A model generated the notes under the pieces. That model worked only from the letters and a program-made list of their open reading frames with translations. It had not been told where the DNA came from and ran no database searches. This document shows positions 18,536-28,421 of a DNA stretch of 56,929 nt, piece after piece. The stretch lies in the NCBI RefSeq assembly GCF_001655005.1, contig NZ_LXET01000025.1, positions 1 through 56,929 on the forward strand, written 5' to 3'. This stretch comes from Hafnia paralvei ATCC 29927 (GTDB lineage Bacteria; Pseudomonadota; Gammaproteobacteria; Enterobacterales; Enterobacteriaceae). The translations under genes were made by a program, and so were the position numbers. Every line of letters begins with the position of its first letter. Positions within the stretch are counted from its first letter, which is position 1.

Positions 18536-19894
18536 ATGATTGAGTTGTTAATTGGTGTACTCGTTGCGACAGGGGTTGGACGGTACATCATCAAGGGCTA
18601 TTCGGCTACTGGTGTATTGATGGTAGGCGGTATTTTGCTACTTATCATTAGTGCATTAATGGGACATCAGGTATTACCGGCCAGTGCCAAATCGACGGGG
18701 CTCAGTGCCACCGATATTGTGGAATACATCAAAGTGCTGCTGATGAGCCGTGGTGGCGATTTGGGCATGATGATTATGATGTTGTGTGGTTTTGCCGCTT
18801 ATATGACCCACATCGGTGCAAACGATATGGTGGTGAAACTCGCATCGCGTCCGCTGCAATATATTAACTCTCCCTATTTGCTGATGATCGCGGCATATTT
18901 TGTTGCTTGCCTGATGTCACTGGCCGTTTCCTCTGCAACTGGACTGGGCGTATTGCTGATGGCAACGCTATTCCCAGTGATGGTTAACGTCGGTATCAGC
19001 CGCGGCGCCGCTGCTGCGATTTGTGCATCTCCAGCGGCAATTATTCTTGCACCGACCTCTGGCGACGTAGTGCTGGCTGCGAAAGCATCTGAAATGCCAT
19101 TAATTGATTTTGCTTTTAAAACCACGCTGCCGATTTCTATTGCTGCCATCATCTGTATGGCCATCGCGCACTTTTTCTGGCAGCGCTATTTAGATAAAAA
19201 AGAAAACGTCTCGCATGAAATGTTAGACGTCAGCGAGATTAAAACCAATGCGCCAAGTTTTTATGCATTATTGCCTTTTACGCCAATCATTGGTGTTCTG
19301 ATCTTTGATGGTAAGTGGGGGCCTGAACTGCATATTATTACTGTTCTGGTCATCTGTATGCTGGCCGCGGCTATTATTGAATTCTTACGTGGTTTTGATG
19401 CGCAGAAAGTATTTGTTGGGTTAGAAGTTGCCTATCGTGGTATGGCGGATGCTTTTGCTAGCGTTGTGATGTTATTGGTCGCCGCGGGGGTATTTGCGCA
19501 AGGACTCAGCACGGTCGGTTTTATTAGCAGCCTGATCGATCTGGCTCAGTCGTTTGGCACCGGTGGTATCGTGATGATGATGGTGCTGGTGGTCATCACC
19601 ATGTTGGCTGCAATGACGACAGGGTCGGGTAACGCGCCTTTTTACGCGTTTGTGGAGCTTATTCCTAAGCTTTCAGCTCAGATGGGCGTTAACCCAGCCT
19701 ATCTGACTATTCCTATGCTGCAAGCTTCCAACCTTGGCCGCACACTGTCACCGGTGTCTGGTGTGGTTGTGGCTGTCGCGGGGATGGCAAAAATATCTCC
19801 ATTCGAAGTCGTTAAACGTACTTCTGTTCCGGTGTTGGTCGGATTGGTTGTTGTTATTGTTGCTACCGAAATTTTAGTTCCGGTTCATTTGTAA
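18536..19894 (+). CDS. dcuC: Anaerobic C4-dicarboxylate transporter DcuC
   Basis: This 452-residue inner membrane carrier has about 12 helices and is nearly collinear with E. coli DcuC, for example in MSRGGDLGMMIMMLCGFAAY and GSGNAPFYAFVELIPKL. It mainly exports succinate during fermentation, in exchange or with protons. AGAGG about ten bases upstream supports the ATG at 18536. In E. coli dcuC lies elsewhere on the chromosome; here it sits alone between asmA and yegH and ends in a terminator shared with convergent yegH. Confidence 0.95.
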   Translation: MIELLIGVLVATGVGRYIIKGYSATGVLMVGGILLLIISALMGHQVLPASAKSTGLSATDIVEYIKVLLMSRGGDLGMMIMMLCGFAAYMTHIGANDMVVKLASRPLQYINSPYLLMIAAYFVACLMSLAVSSATGLGVLLMATLFPVMVNVGISRGAAAAICASPAAIILAPTSGDVVLAAKASEMPLIDFAFKTTLPISIAAIICMAIAHFFWQRYLDKKENVSHEMLDVSEIKTNAPSFYALLPFTPIIGVLIFDGKWGPELHIITVLVICMLAAAIIEFLRGFDAQKVFVGLEVAYRGMADAFASVVMLLVAAGVFAQGLSTVGFISSLIDLAQSFGTGGIVMMMVLVVITMLAAMTTGSGNAPFYAFVELIPKLSAQMGVNPAYLTIPMLQASNLGRTLSPVSGVVVAVAGMAKISPFEVVKRTSVPVLVGLVVVIVATEILVPVHL

Positions 19895-19920
19895 CAATCA
19901 CAGCGTATTGTATGTATAGA

Positions 19921-19944
19921 AAAGCGGGCTCGGCCCGCTTTTTT
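19921..19944. terminator. Terminator between dcuC and yegH
   Basis: AAAGCGGGC-TCG-GCCCGCTTT hairpin with a T run, usable from the dcuC side and partly from the convergent yegH side. Confidence 0.85.
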
Positions 19945-19974
19945 CATAATAACATTTTGATTATTGACGCTTAA

Positions 19975-21558
19975 TCAGACTTCATAGTCATCTTCAGGCA
20001 CCGCCAGCGGTGTTATTTTTATTTTCAGAATCCGGTGGCTAATAATTTCGAGTGGTTCAAACATGTAATCACCGATTCTAATTTGCTCGCCCACGTTTGG
20101 AATGCGTTGCAAATACTCCATCAATAAGCCTGCCAAAGTGTGATATTCACGCTTTTCATCGATTGGCAGCGGTATATAGAGAACCAAATCTTCCAACGGC
20201 ATATAGCCGTTTGCTGTCCATGTGCCATCTTCGTTTTGCTGAATATCATGGCGAGGGTCAATGTCTTCGCCAGCGACAGGGAGGTTACCAGCGATCGTCT
20301 CCATCACGTCCGTCAGCGTCACAACGCCCTCAACAGACCCGAACTCATCAACCACAAAGGCAAAGTGAGTTTGCGCTTGCCGGAATTGTTCCAACGCCAT
20401 CAGTAACGATACGCCTTCTGGGAAAATCAGCGGTTGCTTAACCAACGACCTCAGATCAAGCTCTTCGCCTTGTAGCTGTTGTTTCAAGAGATCAATAACG
20501 TGAATAACGCCCAGTGGCTCATCGGCAGCATCGTCGTCGGTCACAACGATGCGAGTATGTAGATTTTTCTGCAACAGTTCGTCGAGCTTACTTTTCGGGT
20601 CGTTGAGGTCTAACTGCTCCACATCATGGCGAGATGTCATGATGCTGCTGACAGTGCGTTGCGCCATGCCCAGTACGCGTTCAATCATCATGCGTTCTTG
20701 TGGAATAAACAGATCGGCTTCCCCACGATTATCGGCAATTAAGCTCGAGGTATTGGCATCAAGCTGTGCTTCTTCATGCTTGCCACTCAACAAACGCAGC
20801 ACGGCCTCAGCGGTACGCTCACGAAGCGGGCGAGAAGAGGAGAGGAAGCGGCGCCGATTGTATTGAGAAAGCTGATTCAATATTTCGATAATTACCGAGA
20901 AACCGATAGCGGCGTACAAATAGCCTTTCGGAATGAGGTAACCGAAGCCTTCGGCGACCAAACTAAAGCCAATCATCAGCAGGAAGCTGAGGCAGAGAAT
21001 GATAATGGTGGGATGCGCATTAACAAAATTGGTCAATGGCTTGCTAGCCAGCAGCATCAGGCTAATGGCGATACAGACGGCGGCCATCATTACCGCAAGG
21101 TGATCTACCATACCGACAGCCGTAATCACGGAGTCGAGAGAGAATACCGCATCCAGAACCACTATCTGAATGACGACTGGCCAAAACTTGGCTCCCTTGC
21201 GCTGATTATGATTTTCATGGTCTTTACCCTCGAGCCGTTCATTAAGCTCAACGGTAGCCTTAAATAGGAGGAATATCCCACCGGTGAGCATGATCAAATC
21301 ACGCGCACTGAAAGAATGATCGACAAGGGTAAGGATGGGTTTCGTCAGGGTGGCTAGCCAGGAAATAGATGCCAGCAGAATCAGGCGCATCACTAACGCC
21401 AGTAATAGCCCCACAACACGTGCTTTATCACGTTGGTGACGCGGGAGTTTTTCAGCCAAAATGGCAATAAAAACAAGGTTATCAATACCTAGAACAATCT
21501 CGAGCACGACCAGTGTTGCCAGCCCCGCCCAAATAGTCGGATCAGCGATCCATTCCAT
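19975..21558 (-). CDS. yegH: TerC/CBS/CorC-domain membrane protein YegH
   Basis: This 527-residue protein has the same length and layout as E. coli YegH. An N-terminal TerC-type membrane domain (residues 1 to about 220, with the conserved LGIDNLVFIAILAEKLP) is followed by two CBS domains (about 290-420, including MTSRHDVEQLDLNDP and AFVVDEFGSVEGVVTL). A CorC/HlyC transporter-associated domain forms the C terminus. Relatives are implicated in metal ion homeostasis, but no substrate is established. The gene marks the left boundary of the O-antigen locus. Confidence 0.93.
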   Translation of the reverse strand: MEWIADPTIWAGLATLVVLEIVLGIDNLVFIAILAEKLPRHQRDKARVVGLLLALVMRLILLASISWLATLTKPILTLVDHSFSARDLIMLTGGIFLLFKATVELNERLEGKDHENHNQRKGAKFWPVVIQIVVLDAVFSLDSVITAVGMVDHLAVMMAAVCIAISLMLLASKPLTNFVNAHPTIIILCLSFLLMIGFSLVAEGFGYLIPKGYLYAAIGFSVIIEILNQLSQYNRRRFLSSSRPLRERTAEAVLRLLSGKHEEAQLDANTSSLIADNRGEADLFIPQERMMIERVLGMAQRTVSSIMTSRHDVEQLDLNDPKSKLDELLQKNLHTRIVVTDDDAADEPLGVIHVIDLLKQQLQGEELDLRSLVKQPLIFPEGVSLLMALEQFRQAQTHFAFVVDEFGSVEGVVTLTDVMETIAGNLPVAGEDIDPRHDIQQNEDGTWTANGYMPLEDLVLYIPLPIDEKREYHTLAGLLMEYLQRIPNVGEQIRIGDYMFEPLEIISHRILKIKITPLAVPEDDYEV

Positions 21559-21920
21559 ATGCTTTGCTATACCTTTTAAGTTATTACGGTTATTCCAGAG
21601 GAATGATCGGTGGTTAAGCCGATGAATTCAAGTATAAGCATGCTATGGATAAGTGAAAACTATGGATAGACAGCAAAAACTCCAATTTGTATGTTAATTT
21701 GCACGTTTCTAAAACAGCTAAGCTTTTTGTGCGTATTTATCCTTGTATCAGGCCGCTAGAAGTATGAGAATTAGCCCGCAGTTGAAAACGTCAGAAATAG
21801 TGAACGCAGGGAAAGTTCTTAAAATGGAGTTAGATTAAGAATCATCCGAGGTAGGCGCTCTCCACAGAGGTGTACCCTCCCTGCACCCCTCGACAGGGGC
21901 CACATCGCCGCAAGTTTGAA
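21559..21920. other. Intergenic leader region before the O-antigen locus
   Basis: No gene is seen between yegH and the JUMPStart element. The stretch should carry the yegH promoter (divergent) and the O-antigen promoter. A short CCCCT-CGAC-AGGGG hairpin lies at 21886-21899 just ahead of JUMPStart. The start of a composition shift towards AT-rich DNA is visible after 21960. Confidence 0.4.
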
Positions 21921-21959
21921 CAGTGCATTGGTAGCTGATGAGCCAAGGGCGGTAGCGTG
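21921..21959 (+). promoter_or_regulatory. JUMPStart element with ops site
   Basis: The stretch opens with CAGTGCATTGGTAGCTG and ends in the ops core GGCGGTAGCGTG (21948-21959), about 105 bp before the first O-antigen gene. In enterobacteria ops in the non-template strand recruits RfaH to paused polymerase, which lets it read through long polysaccharide operons. This predicts a single RfaH-dependent transcript starting here. Confidence 0.92.
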
Positions 21960-22065
21960 GGTGGATTTGATATTGAATATAGTTGCAACTCAACATTTCC
22001 TAGCTGATTACCATGTAAGTCATAAGTTTAACTCCATGTAATAAAACTATATCGATGGTGATTTG

Positions 22066-22686
22066 ATGAAAAAAAAATTAATAATTATAGGGGCCGGCGG
22101 ATTTGCAAAATCAGTCATTGATAGCCTAGACTATGGTCTTTATGAATTGGTCGGTTTCATTGATTCATATAAAACAGGGATGCATCAAGGCCTAAGTATT
22201 TTAGCCAATAGTATTGAAAGCATAGAGTGTGCTGATAAGTATTCATATTTTATTGCGATCGGTGATCCTGATATAAGAGCTATGTGGTTCGAACTATTAG
22301 ATTCGTATCATTTAGATATGATTAATGTTTTTGATGCAACAGCTATCATATCTAAGCGAGCAAAGCTTGGTATTTGTATTTATATAGGAAAAATGGCCAT
22401 TGTTAATTGCGATAGCATCATTGAAAATGGTGTTGTTATTAATACAAGGGCACTGGTTGAGCACGGAAATAGAATAGGTTTCTGCACAAATATATCAACT
22501 AACGTGGTCCTGAACGGTGATGTCCGAGTCGGAGATAAGTCGTTTATAGGAAGCTGCACTGTGGTAAATGGCCAGTTAGAAATAGGCAGTGGAGCTATTA
22601 TTGGTTCTGGTTCTGTCGTTATCAGGAATATTTCAAACAATATAGTAGTCGCAGGATCACCTACAAAATTGATTAAGGTAAGATAA
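22066..22686 (+). CDS. neuD: Sialic acid O-acetyltransferase-like protein NeuD
   Basis: This 206-residue NeuD/PglD-family protein has an N-terminal nucleotide-binding-like fold (KLIIIGAGGFAKSVIDSL) and a C-terminal left-handed beta helix of hexapeptide repeats (GKMAIVNCDSIIENGVVIN onward) that forms the acyltransferase trimer. NeuD proteins acetylate sialic acids or related sugars or assist their synthesis. The ATG at 22066 is preferred to the TTG at 22063; the ribosome site is weak (GGTG). It is the first gene after the JUMPStart leader, and neuB begins three bases after its stop. Confidence 0.82.
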   Translation: MKKKLIIIGAGGFAKSVIDSLDYGLYELVGFIDSYKTGMHQGLSILANSIESIECADKYSYFIAIGDPDIRAMWFELLDSYHLDMINVFDATAIISKRAKLGICIYIGKMAIVNCDSIIENGVVINTRALVEHGNRIGFCTNISTNVVLNGDVRVGDKSFIGSCTVVNGQLEIGSGAIIGSGSVVIRNISNNIVVAGSPTKLIKVR

Positions 22687-22689
22687 ACA

Positions 22690-23730
22690 ATGAAACAAAT
22701 ATATATAGTTGCTGAGATTGGATGCAATCACAACGGTAGTTTTGATATTGCTAAAAAAATGGTTGAGGAGGCAAAAAACGCGGGAGTAGATGCTGTCAAG
22801 TTTCAAACCTTTAAAGCAGAACTTCTTATTTCAAAATTTGCACCCAAAGCCGAGTACCAAATTCAAACAACTGGGAATAATGATTCTCAACTAGAGATGA
22901 CGAAGAAGCTTGAATTGCCATATGATGACTATATTAATTTAGAAAAATATGCCCGCGACTTAGGGTTGGATGTATTTTCAACGCCATTTGACCTAGATTC
23001 AGTCGATTTTCTAGCGAGTAGAGGTCAAACAATGTGGAAAATACCGTCAGGAGAAATACTCAATCTTCCATATCTTGAAAAAATAGCATGCTTACCAATT
23101 AAAAATAAAAAAATAGTATTATCCACAGGAATGTCTACTATTGATGAAATATTGATGTCTTTATCTGTGCTAGAAAAAAATGGAATGAAAAAAAATGACA
23201 TTACAATATTACACTGCAACACGGAATACCCTACACCTTATGAGGATGTGAATTTAAATGTCATTAATTCATTTAAAAATATATTTGAAGGTTACAACAT
23301 TGGATTCTCAGATCATTCAGTAGGATATTTTGCGGGAATAGCCTCTGTTCCATATGGAATTAGTTTTATAGAAAAACACTTTACATTAGATAAAAACTTA
23401 CCTGGTCCAGACCATAAAGCTTCGGTAACTCCAGATGAATTACGCCTATTGTGTCAAGGCATTAGAGCTGTAGAAAAATCCTTAGGAGATAGTTGCAAAA
23501 AGGTTACTGTATCTGAGCGGAAAAATAAAATTGTTGCGAGAAAATCAATAGTAGCTAAAAGAGAGATAAAGAAAGGAGATATTCTTTCGGCTGAGAACCT
23601 TGCTGTCAAGAGGCCTGGAAATGGTATAAGTCCTATGCATTGGTATGAATTAATCGGTCAGAGGGCATCACAAAATTTTGCTGTCGATGAATTAATACAA
23701 CATAAAGATTTTCCGCCTCAGGAGGTATGA
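22690..23730 (+). CDS. neuB: N-acetylneuraminate synthase NeuB
   Basis: This 346-residue enzyme condenses ManNAc with phosphoenolpyruvate to form N-acetylneuraminic acid. The TIM-barrel domain opens with IYIVAEIGCNHNGS and carries KFQTFKAELL and the GFSDHSVGYFAG region. A C-terminal SAF (antifreeze-like) domain from about residue 285 ends near LIGQRASQNF. The neuDBAC gene set makes sialic acid more likely than legionaminic or pseudaminic acid, because no NeuB partner genes for those sugars are present. It is part of the O-antigen operon. Confidence 0.92.
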   Translation: MKQIYIVAEIGCNHNGSFDIAKKMVEEAKNAGVDAVKFQTFKAELLISKFAPKAEYQIQTTGNNDSQLEMTKKLELPYDDYINLEKYARDLGLDVFSTPFDLDSVDFLASRGQTMWKIPSGEILNLPYLEKIACLPIKNKKIVLSTGMSTIDEILMSLSVLEKNGMKKNDITILHCNTEYPTPYEDVNLNVINSFKNIFEGYNIGFSDHSVGYFAGIASVPYGISFIEKHFTLDKNLPGPDHKASVTPDELRLLCQGIRAVEKSLGDSCKKVTVSERKNKIVARKSIVAKREIKKGDILSAENLAVKRPGNGISPMHWYELIGQRASQNFAVDELIQHKDFPPQEV

Positions 23731-23733
23731 TGC

Positions 23734-24996
23734 ATGGTTTGTAATAATAAAGTAGCAATTATACCAGCGCGTTCAGGATCTAAAGGGCTTCCAAATAAAA
23801 ACATCTTGACCTTAATCGATCGACCTTTAATTGCATATACAATTTTGGCTGCTATTGAGTCTAATTTATTCGATAAGGTTATTGTTTCTACTGATTCACT
23901 TGAATACAAAAAAATATCAGAGGAATACGGTGCCGAGGTTTTACTAAGAAGTCCAGAGCTTTCTTCTGATACTGCGACGTCGTATATGGTTATTGCAGAT
24001 GTGATATCAAGATTAGATAAGAAACCAGATTATTTTATGCTTTTACAGCCGACATCTCCATTTCGCGATTCGAAGCATATTAAAGAAGCTGCATCGCTCT
24101 TCGAAAATAGCAAGAATTGCGATTATTTAGTGTCGGTAGCAGAAAGTTTTAAATCATCATATTTGATCAAAGAAATTGATAAAGACCAAACTCTAAAAAA
24201 TTTTGACCTAGATTACTCTAGCTATAGAAGACAGAAACATCAGGAGTTTTACCCAAATGGAGCCATTTTTGTTGGCTATACTGACTCATACTTAAAACAA
24301 CAGCATTTTTTTGGGCCAAATAGCAAAGCTTATTTTATGACTAAGCGAGATTCTGTTGATATAGATGATGAAACAGATTTTTTGCTAGCTATAACAATTG
24401 CGAATAAGAAAAATACAAAAAAAAATCTTAACTTGCAAATAGTGAATAGAATTGAGGAGAAAAGGGGGGAGATGAATAAGTGCTACCCGATAACTTTTAT
24501 GGGGCACTCAATTTTTGACTATTGGGATATAAAAAAAATAAATAATAAGAGGATAAACAACTTAGGTATTGCAGGAATTAATACACATGAGTACCTAGAT
24601 TATATACTAAAAAAGAATTATATATCAAAGCTTGGTGACGATGTAGTTTTATTTTGTGGGACAAATGATATTGTTATTGAGGGTTGGAGCAGGGAAAATA
24701 CGTTAGATTGGATTGAACAAACAGCTGATATCATAAATAAAATAAATAGTAAAACTAGAATATTTTTATTATCTGTACCTAAAGTTAGGGGGCGGATGGA
24801 TCGTGACAATTCTTTGATTGAGGATTTAAACGTTTACCTGCAACAGAATCTTAGAGAGGATATTAAGTTCATTGATATAACGACAGGGTTAACCGATGAG
24901 TTTGGTAATCTGAGTAAAGAATATACTACTGATGGACTACACTTTACAAGATCTGCATACGAAAAATTAGAAATAATGCTATCGAAGGTACTCTAA
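23734..24996 (+). CDS. neuA: CMP-N-acetylneuraminate synthase NeuA with C-terminal SGNH esterase domain
   Basis: This 420-residue two-domain protein has the length and order of E. coli K1 NeuA. Residues 1 to about 225 form the CMP-sialic acid synthetase (IIPARSGSKGLPNKN nucleotide loop, LQPTSPFRDS, HPNGAIFV-like YPNGAIFVGY). The C-terminal part is an SGNH hydrolase with GHSIFDY, GIAGI, GTNDI and DGLHF blocks, matching the O-acetylesterase domain of the K1 enzyme. The protein would activate sialic acid with CTP and trim O-acetyl groups. It begins three bases after neuB stops; neuC starts immediately after it. Confidence 0.92.
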   Translation: MVCNNKVAIIPARSGSKGLPNKNILTLIDRPLIAYTILAAIESNLFDKVIVSTDSLEYKKISEEYGAEVLLRSPELSSDTATSYMVIADVISRLDKKPDYFMLLQPTSPFRDSKHIKEAASLFENSKNCDYLVSVAESFKSSYLIKEIDKDQTLKNFDLDYSSYRRQKHQEFYPNGAIFVGYTDSYLKQQHFFGPNSKAYFMTKRDSVDIDDETDFLLAITIANKKNTKKNLNLQIVNRIEEKRGEMNKCYPITFMGHSIFDYWDIKKINNKRINNLGIAGINTHEYLDYILKKNYISKLGDDVVLFCGTNDIVIEGWSRENTLDWIEQTADIINKINSKTRIFLLSVPKVRGRMDRDNSLIEDLNVYLQQNLREDIKFIDITTGLTDEFGNLSKEYTTDGLHFTRSAYEKLEIMLSKVL

Positions 24997-26160
24997 ATGA
25001 AAAAAATTGTCTATGTGACTGGTTCAAGGGCTGAGTATGGCATAATGAAAAATCTGTTACTGGCTCTAGATAAAGAATCAGGAATTGATTTAACAATAGT
25101 TGCTACAGGAATGCACTGTGAAAAAAAATATGGAGAAACTTATAAAATAATTGAAAAAGATGGGCTTTCGATTAGCAGACTAATACCAATTGATATTAAT
25201 ACAGAAAATAACGCAGCTATCTTAAAGTCTATGTCAATATGTCAGCTAGAGTTTGGCAAGTTTTTTGAAAAGAATAAATTTGATGCAGTAATCCTACTTG
25301 GAGACCGCTACGAAATTTTTTCCGTTGCAATCGCGGCAGCTATGAATAATTTGCCAATAATTCATATACATGGGGGAGAGAAAACACTGGGTAACTATGA
25401 TGAATTCATCAGACACTCGATCACAAAGATGAGTAAGCTCCACTTAGCTTCGACTGAAATTTATAGGCAACGAATCATACAATTAGGTGAAAAACCAAGT
25501 ACTGTATTTTACGTTGGTGCGATGGGAGCAGAGAATGCGCTGTCTATGTCGTTACCCAATAAGTCAGAGCTTATCAAAAGATTTGGAGAAATGACAAAAC
25601 CATACTTCATGGTAGTTTATCATCCAGAAACATTGTCAGATCAAGCTCCCGAACTACAATTCGATAATTTACTTACGGCACTGGCAAACTATACTCATAA
25701 ATATGATTTTATTTTTATAGGTTCTAACTCAGATACCGGTTCAGATAAAATAACTAAAAGAACTCTGGATTTTTGTGAAAAATATTCATCCAAATATTTG
25801 GTTTCTGTAACAGTTGAAGATTACTTAGCTTTAAATAAATATTCCAAGGGTCTGATTGGGAATTCATCATCTGGTTTGATTGAGATTCCATCATTTAAAA
25901 TCCCAACGATTAATATTGGAAACAGACAGGCTGGACGAGTTAGAGGGAGAAGTGTAATAGATGTGCCTTGTGATACAGCTAAAATATTAGAGGCTATTGA
26001 ACTTAGCCAGCAAAAAGAGTTTGAATGTATTTTAAAAAGCGATAATAATCCATATTATAAAAAAGATTCTATGAGAAAATCCTTGGATATTATAAAGATC
26101 TTCCTCTCCTCCAATTTTGGGGAAGGGGTCAAGGATTTTTACGATCTTAAACTTAATTAG
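24997..26160 (+). CDS. neuC: UDP-GlcNAc 2-epimerase (hydrolysing) NeuC
   Basis: This 387-residue cytoplasmic enzyme converts UDP-GlcNAc to ManNAc and UDP, feeding NeuB. It shows the GT-B epimerase fold with VTGSRAEYGIMKNLL at the N terminus, LLGDRYEIFSVAIAA, HIHGGEKTLG and a C-terminal GNSSSGLIEIPSFKIPTINIG nucleotide site. The ATG directly follows the neuA stop. With neuB and neuA it completes CMP-sialic acid synthesis from central metabolites. Confidence 0.92.
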   Translation: MKKIVYVTGSRAEYGIMKNLLLALDKESGIDLTIVATGMHCEKKYGETYKIIEKDGLSISRLIPIDINTENNAAILKSMSICQLEFGKFFEKNKFDAVILLGDRYEIFSVAIAAAMNNLPIIHIHGGEKTLGNYDEFIRHSITKMSKLHLASTEIYRQRIIQLGEKPSTVFYVGAMGAENALSMSLPNKSELIKRFGEMTKPYFMVVYHPETLSDQAPELQFDNLLTALANYTHKYDFIFIGSNSDTGSDKITKRTLDFCEKYSSKYLVSVTVEDYLALNKYSKGLIGNSSSGLIEIPSFKIPTINIGNRQAGRVRGRSVIDVPCDTAKILEAIELSQQKEFECILKSDNNPYYKKDSMRKSLDIIKIFLSSNFGEGVKDFYDLKLN

Positions 26161-26223
26161 CAAGTACATATGGCATAAAAATGGCATCCTATTGGAATAA
26201 TATACATCTTCTGAGCGTATAAA

Positions 26224-27453
26224 ATGCAATTAAGTTCGAAACTTTTGTCACACTCAGTTGTATATCTTAGCTGTGAACTGCTTGCAAAGTTAGTTCCTTT
26301 CATGATGTTACCATATCTGACTCGAGTTTTAAGCATGGACGAGTTTGGTAGGATTGGACTAATTAATGCACTTCAAGCTTTAGTTATCATTGCTATAAAT
26401 TGGAGTTTTGAAGGTGGCGTTATAAGATATTATTATCGCTATGGAAGAAATGGCATAAATAGTACTTTATACGCTAGTGTTATTTTGATTAGCGTGCTAA
26501 ATTTATTCGCGATATTTGTTAGTTTAATTATTGACAACGATTTACTGTTATTGGCAACGTTATATGCTTATTTGCAAGCTGTATTCAATATAAGTCTATC
26601 TGTTAAACAATGTCAAAAGAAAGTCCTAGAGTACGGCTTGCAGCAAATATTATTTTCAATCATGGGAGTAGGCTTTACTGTATTATTTTTTAATCTTTTC
26701 GAGTATACTGCAAAAATCAGAATTCTTGCGTTGTGTCTTGCTTTGCTTATATGTTCATCTGCGTGCATATGCACTATTATTTTTAATAAAAAAATAAAGC
26801 TTATTAGGGTTTTTAATAATAGATTGGCGTGGAGGAATATCAAATATTTAGCAGCCTTTGGCTTACCGTTAATTCTACATCAGCTAAGTTTATTCTCTAA
26901 AGGGCAATTAGACCGGCTTGTAATCGCTGATGTATATTCACTTCCCGATTTGGCTAAATATACAGCATCGATACAAATATCAAGTGCATACTTGGTAGCT
27001 ATTACAGCATTGAATAAAGCATCGATGCCATTTTATTTTGAATATTTAAAGAATAGTAATGGCAAGAATAAAATTTCCAAATGGGTTTTGATATCTTTGA
27101 TTGCTGGATCTATTCCTGGGGGGATCTCGTTATTATTACCCGATTCATTTTTTACTTGTGTTTTTGGTGCAAAATATGTTGGGCTTTCGTACTTTGTATC
27201 TATTTTTATGTTTGGATTCGGCCTGCAAGTCCCATATCTTGTTTTAGTAAACTATTTGTTTTTTTTCAATAAAACAACTCTCATTGCTATAAGTACTGGT
27301 GTTTCAAGCTTAGCGTACTTGGGGATATTATTTATATTGGCTGGTCATGGAATGAAATATATTCCTCTTTCAATGCTAATTTCTAATTTGATCTGCCTTC
27401 TAATTCTATCTTTTTTTGTTAGGCGACACATGATTAAAATGGCGACTATATGA
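26224..27453 (+). CDS. wzx: O-antigen flippase Wzx
   Basis: This 409-residue protein has about 12 hydrophobic helices and the polysaccharide-transporter (PST/MATE) layout: PFMMLPYLTRVLSMDEFGRI near the N terminus and a GLPLILHQLS motif mid-protein. It should move the finished undecaprenyl-PP-linked O unit across the inner membrane. Its overall similarity to any named Wzx is low, as usual. The 63-bp gap after neuC is one of the few in the operon. The last four bases overlap the sialyltransferase start. Confidence 0.85.
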   Translation: MQLSSKLLSHSVVYLSCELLAKLVPFMMLPYLTRVLSMDEFGRIGLINALQALVIIAINWSFEGGVIRYYYRYGRNGINSTLYASVILISVLNLFAIFVSLIIDNDLLLLATLYAYLQAVFNISLSVKQCQKKVLEYGLQQILFSIMGVGFTVLFFNLFEYTAKIRILALCLALLICSSACICTIIFNKKIKLIRVFNNRLAWRNIKYLAAFGLPLILHQLSLFSKGQLDRLVIADVYSLPDLAKYTASIQISSAYLVAITALNKASMPFYFEYLKNSNGKNKISKWVLISLIAGSIPGGISLLLPDSFFTCVFGAKYVGLSYFVSIFMFGFGLQVPYLVLVNYLFFFNKTTLIAISTGVSSLAYLGILFILAGHGMKYIPLSMLISNLICLLILSFFVRRHMIKMATI

Positions 27454-28421
27454 ATTTGCTGATTTGTTATACTCCACTCCAAATATTAATTGCAACTAAG
27501 CTCATCGAATCCTCAAAAATAAAAGGAATAAATACTTTTTTCATATATTATAATTATAATAAAACTGTGAAGACTGATTTCTATTGCGCCAAGCTGAGGG
27601 AAATGTGCAAAGATGGCATTGAAATAAATAAAAGATTCAGTTTTGGTTTATTGATGAAGTTACGATTTTTGTTGAGAAATAAAATTTTCGATGAGGTATA
27701 TTTAGCTAGTGTAAATGATAGGGTTGCTCATTATATACTATCTTTTATTACTTTTGATAAGCTTTATACATATGATGATGGTACGGCTAATATATTCAAA
27801 AATAGTTTTTTTTACGAGAATGACAAAAGTCAATCAAGGTTAAAATCCTTAGGGCACTATATTTTGGGTCGTAAGTTTTACCTGCAGGACATTATAAGTA
27901 AATCATATAAGCACTATACTATATATAATAATAAAAAGAACATTATTGATAATATCGAATATATAGACATTTTATCAAAAATAGCCAGCACTACGTTGGA
28001 TAATAATATTGAAAAAGTGTGTAATGTAGTTATTGGCTCCGTCTTGCCAGAAATACTTGAGCCAAATGCTCCACTTTCTGTGGTTTCTAGAAAAATTAAG
28101 GTTTTTGTACGCTCACTTGAAAATGTTACTTACATTTGTCATCCTAGAGATAAATCAACTGAATTTGATGATTATACATTGAATAAGCATTTGATTTTTG
28201 AGGATACTATATCTCAGTTATTAATGGAATATCAAAAAATTAATCTTTATGGGTTTGTGAGTAGTGCCCATTTTAATATCTTAAATATAAACACGGACAG
28301 AGTAAATTGCTTTGTGTTTGTATCTGGATTATTAAAAGAAAAATATGCGGGATTAACGAATGTCGCGATTTCTGAAGGTTCTAAAACTTTCGATTTTGAC
28401 AAGGTTGATGTCAATGGATAA
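27450..28421 (+). CDS. GT52-family sialyltransferase
   Basis: This 323-residue protein resembles glycosyltransferase family 52, which includes the Lst alpha-2,3-sialyltransferases of Neisseria. The visible signs are the opening LICYTPLQILIA, the LYTYDDGTANI motif near residue 110 (compare TFDDGTGNL in Lst), and CHPRDKST near residue 230 (compare PHPRQ). It would transfer sialic acid from CMP-Neu5Ac to a galactose-type acceptor on the O unit in the cytoplasm. Position between wzx and wzy and the neu genes fit this. Acceptor and linkage are not shown. It starts with ATGA overlapping the wzx stop. Confidence 0.75.
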   Translation: MNLLICYTPLQILIATKLIESSKIKGINTFFIYYNYNKTVKTDFYCAKLREMCKDGIEINKRFSFGLLMKLRFLLRNKIFDEVYLASVNDRVAHYILSFITFDKLYTYDDGTANIFKNSFFYENDKSQSRLKSLGHYILGRKFYLQDIISKSYKHYTIYNNKKNIIDNIEYIDILSKIASTTLDNNIEKVCNVVIGSVLPEILEPNAPLSVVSRKIKVFVRSLENVTYICHPRDKSTEFDDYTLNKHLIFEDTISQLLMEYQKINLYGFVSSAHFNILNINTDRVNCFVFVSGLLKEKYAGLTNVAISEGSKTFDFDKVDVNG

